A program made the translations under genes and the position numbers. DNA of 20,340 bases from Gnetum montanum (lineage: Eukaryota; Streptophyta; Gnetopsida; Gnetales; Gnetaceae): assembly GCA_015680685.1 (NCBI GenBank), contig MNCI01010839.1, positions 1,260,025 through 1,280,364 of the forward strand, written 5' to 3'. Shown piece after piece: positions 19,615 to 20,340 of the stretch (positions within the stretch are counted from its first letter, which is position 1; the number at the start of each line of letters is the position of its first letter). A model generated the notes under the pieces. That model made no database searches and was not told the origin of the DNA. It saw only the letters and a list, made by a program, of their open reading frames with translations.

Positions 19615-19641
19615 ATTAAGTATAACATGTTGATGGGACGC

Positions 19642-19744
19642 GATATCGCATGGGCCATGATATCGCGTCCTCACTGCGATATTGTGTACGTGATGTATCG
19701 TACGCGATATCATGTGTTTCCTACGATATCGTGTACACGATATC
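19642..19744. promoter_or_regulatory. GATATC palindrome cluster in U3 of LTR D
   Basis: GATATC starts at 19642, 19656, 19705, 19725 and 19739, and two further sites are mutated. The pair at 19725-19744 forms GATATCGTGTACACGATATC, again a perfect 20-nt palindrome but with a different centre from that in LTRs B and C. Confidence 0.6.
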
Positions 19745-19761
19745 ATAGTTTGCCATCATTT

Positions 19762-19770
19762 CTATAAATA
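19762..19770 (+). promoter_or_regulatory. TATA box of LTR D
   Basis: CTATAAATA lies just downstream of the GATATC cluster, as in LTRs B and C. Confidence 0.7.
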
Positions 19771-20340
19771 AGAAGTAGCTCTCCCTTGTTTCTCAGTTTT
19801 AGGCCTAGACCATAGCGAAACTTTGGCAGTTTTTTCTCTCTAGAGATAGAATAATTTCCATGTGCCTGTAGTAGGAGCTCCAAAGTGAATGGATCTTTAT
19901 TTGAGAAAATATTGTACCTAAATAGAAATTTGTGTATGGAAATAAAGACAAAATTCTTGGATAAACCTTGTAGTGCATGGACTAAGCTAAATAGGAATTT
20001 ATTTATTGTTATTTATTGTTCATCCTTTAAATGTTTTATTAGTCAATTAAATCTCTCTCAACCCTTCTCTCCTAGTTAAGTGCATTCAGTACGACCGCTT
20101 TAAGCATGAGCGTTACACTTGGTAATCCCAGCAACGAATAGCGTTTGGTAATCCGAGAAGGTTGCATTAGTTTAGGGTGTGAATGGTAAGTGGTAACAGA
20201 TACTAATGCTAGGTTAATTAAGGCTTAGTTAGTTAGTTAAAGTTAGTTAATTAGTCTCTTCACCCTTCACCTCATTAGCATAGGAGATAAAATAGAAAAG
20301 ATATAAAAATCATATACCTCAGACTTACTTAACCATACAA

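Larger units (their letters stand above)
14933..19630 (-). repeat. Degenerate 5S rRNA-derived tandem array, 16 units
   Basis: Sixteen head-to-tail units of about 280-320 bp each contain a 5S-like core of ~117 bp on the minus strand and a spacer of ~170-200 bp. Read on the minus strand the consensus core begins GGTGCGATCATACCA, passes through AGTAGTACTAGGATGGGTGA and ends AAGTCCTAGTGTTGCATCC, clearly a plant 5S rRNA gene. Most copies have a run of four or more T's a few bases 3' of the core, where Pol III terminates. Nearly all have GTATAC-like sequence 8-14 bases 5' of the core. Spacers hold two A/G-rich tracts and a conserved block beginning gcc(t)aagcctcaggatgtag. Every core is altered in the internal promoter. 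The right end is cut by LTR D; the left end near 14933 looks real. Confidence 0.93.
19631..20340 (+). repeat. LTR D, start of a related LTR (runs off the window)
   Basis: It begins TGATGGG and follows the minus-strand sequence of LTRs B and C through U3, TATA box, the ataatttccatgtgcc block, ggataaaccttg and the cttggtaatcccagcaacga block, ending here at cttacttaaccatacaa. By comparison about 270 bp are outside the window. The piece carrying the internal 105-bp-offset direct repeat of B and C is replaced by an unrelated stretch of ~110 bp, so it is a different subfamily. No purine tract precedes it, so it is a 5' or solo LTR. It interrupts the 5S array. Confidence 0.88.

Noticed and set aside
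14933-19630. The 5S-bearing array as tandem Cassandra-type TRIM elements, which carry 5S sequence in their LTRs
   Set aside because: I find no tRNA-Met primer site, no purine tract and no TG...CA ends in the spacers. The plain gene-plus-spacer layout with T-run fits 5S rDNA better. I keep it as a minor alternative.
1576-20340. LTR A and LTR D as the two ends of one large element
   Set aside because: Both point the same way, but no primer site follows A and no purine tract precedes D, and D carries a different central block from the rest of the family.

Overview
The window looks like intergenic DNA from a land plant, probably one with a large, transposon-rich nuclear genome. I find no intact host protein gene. 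The clues are a plant L1-type LINE, Ty3/gypsy elements of the Tat/Athila kind, a primer site matching tRNA-Asp, and a long array of decayed repeats whose core matches the plant 5S rRNA gene. I cannot name the species.

Layout, left to right. Positions 1-1578 hold a GC-rich, 5'-truncated LINE on the minus strand (endonuclease plus start of reverse transcriptase) abutting a partial LTR ('LTR A', 1576-1986, plus). From about 1990 to 3310 lies the end of a Tat-like pol gene on the plus strand: end of the RNase H-integrase linker, integrase zinc finger, D,D35E core and C-terminal domain, broken by stops and a frameshift. A degenerate ~32-bp minisatellite starts about 45 bp after the pol stop. It is split by a complete 7.37-kb LTR retrotransposon on the minus strand (3604-10977, LTRs of 996 and 993 bp, target duplication CTAGC). 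This element has a tRNA-Asp-type primer site and a decayed gag-protease frame, but no reverse transcriptase, RNase H or integrase that I can recognise. The minisatellite resumes at 10983 and ends near 11689. It is followed by a ~72-bp tandem repeat (11823-12080), a mostly featureless stretch, and a ~130-bp compound repeat (13100-13740). These repeats fit the hypervariable 3' untranslated region of a Tat-like element.

From about 14933 to 19630 there are sixteen head-to-tail units of roughly 280-320 bp. Each carries a ~117-bp sequence matching 5S rRNA on the minus strand, usually with a T-run just 3' of the gene (Pol III terminator position) and a conserved TATAC-like motif just 5' of it. All copies are decayed, mostly by C-to-T type changes, yet several differences from the usual plant 5S gene are shared, so this looks like a 5S-derived satellite. 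LTR D, a diverged relative of the other LTRs, starts at 19631 inside the 5' flank of the last visible unit and runs out of the window.

Order of events inferred from nesting: a Tat-like element with a repeat-rich 3' region came first. LTR A inserted into its pol, and the LINE went into LTR A. The 7.37-kb element inserted into the minisatellite, and LTR D inserted into the 5S array. Nothing here appears to work as a present-day gene. The biological interest lies in the 5S satellite, the repeat-generating 3' region, the pol-less gag element and the palindrome-rich LTR promoters.
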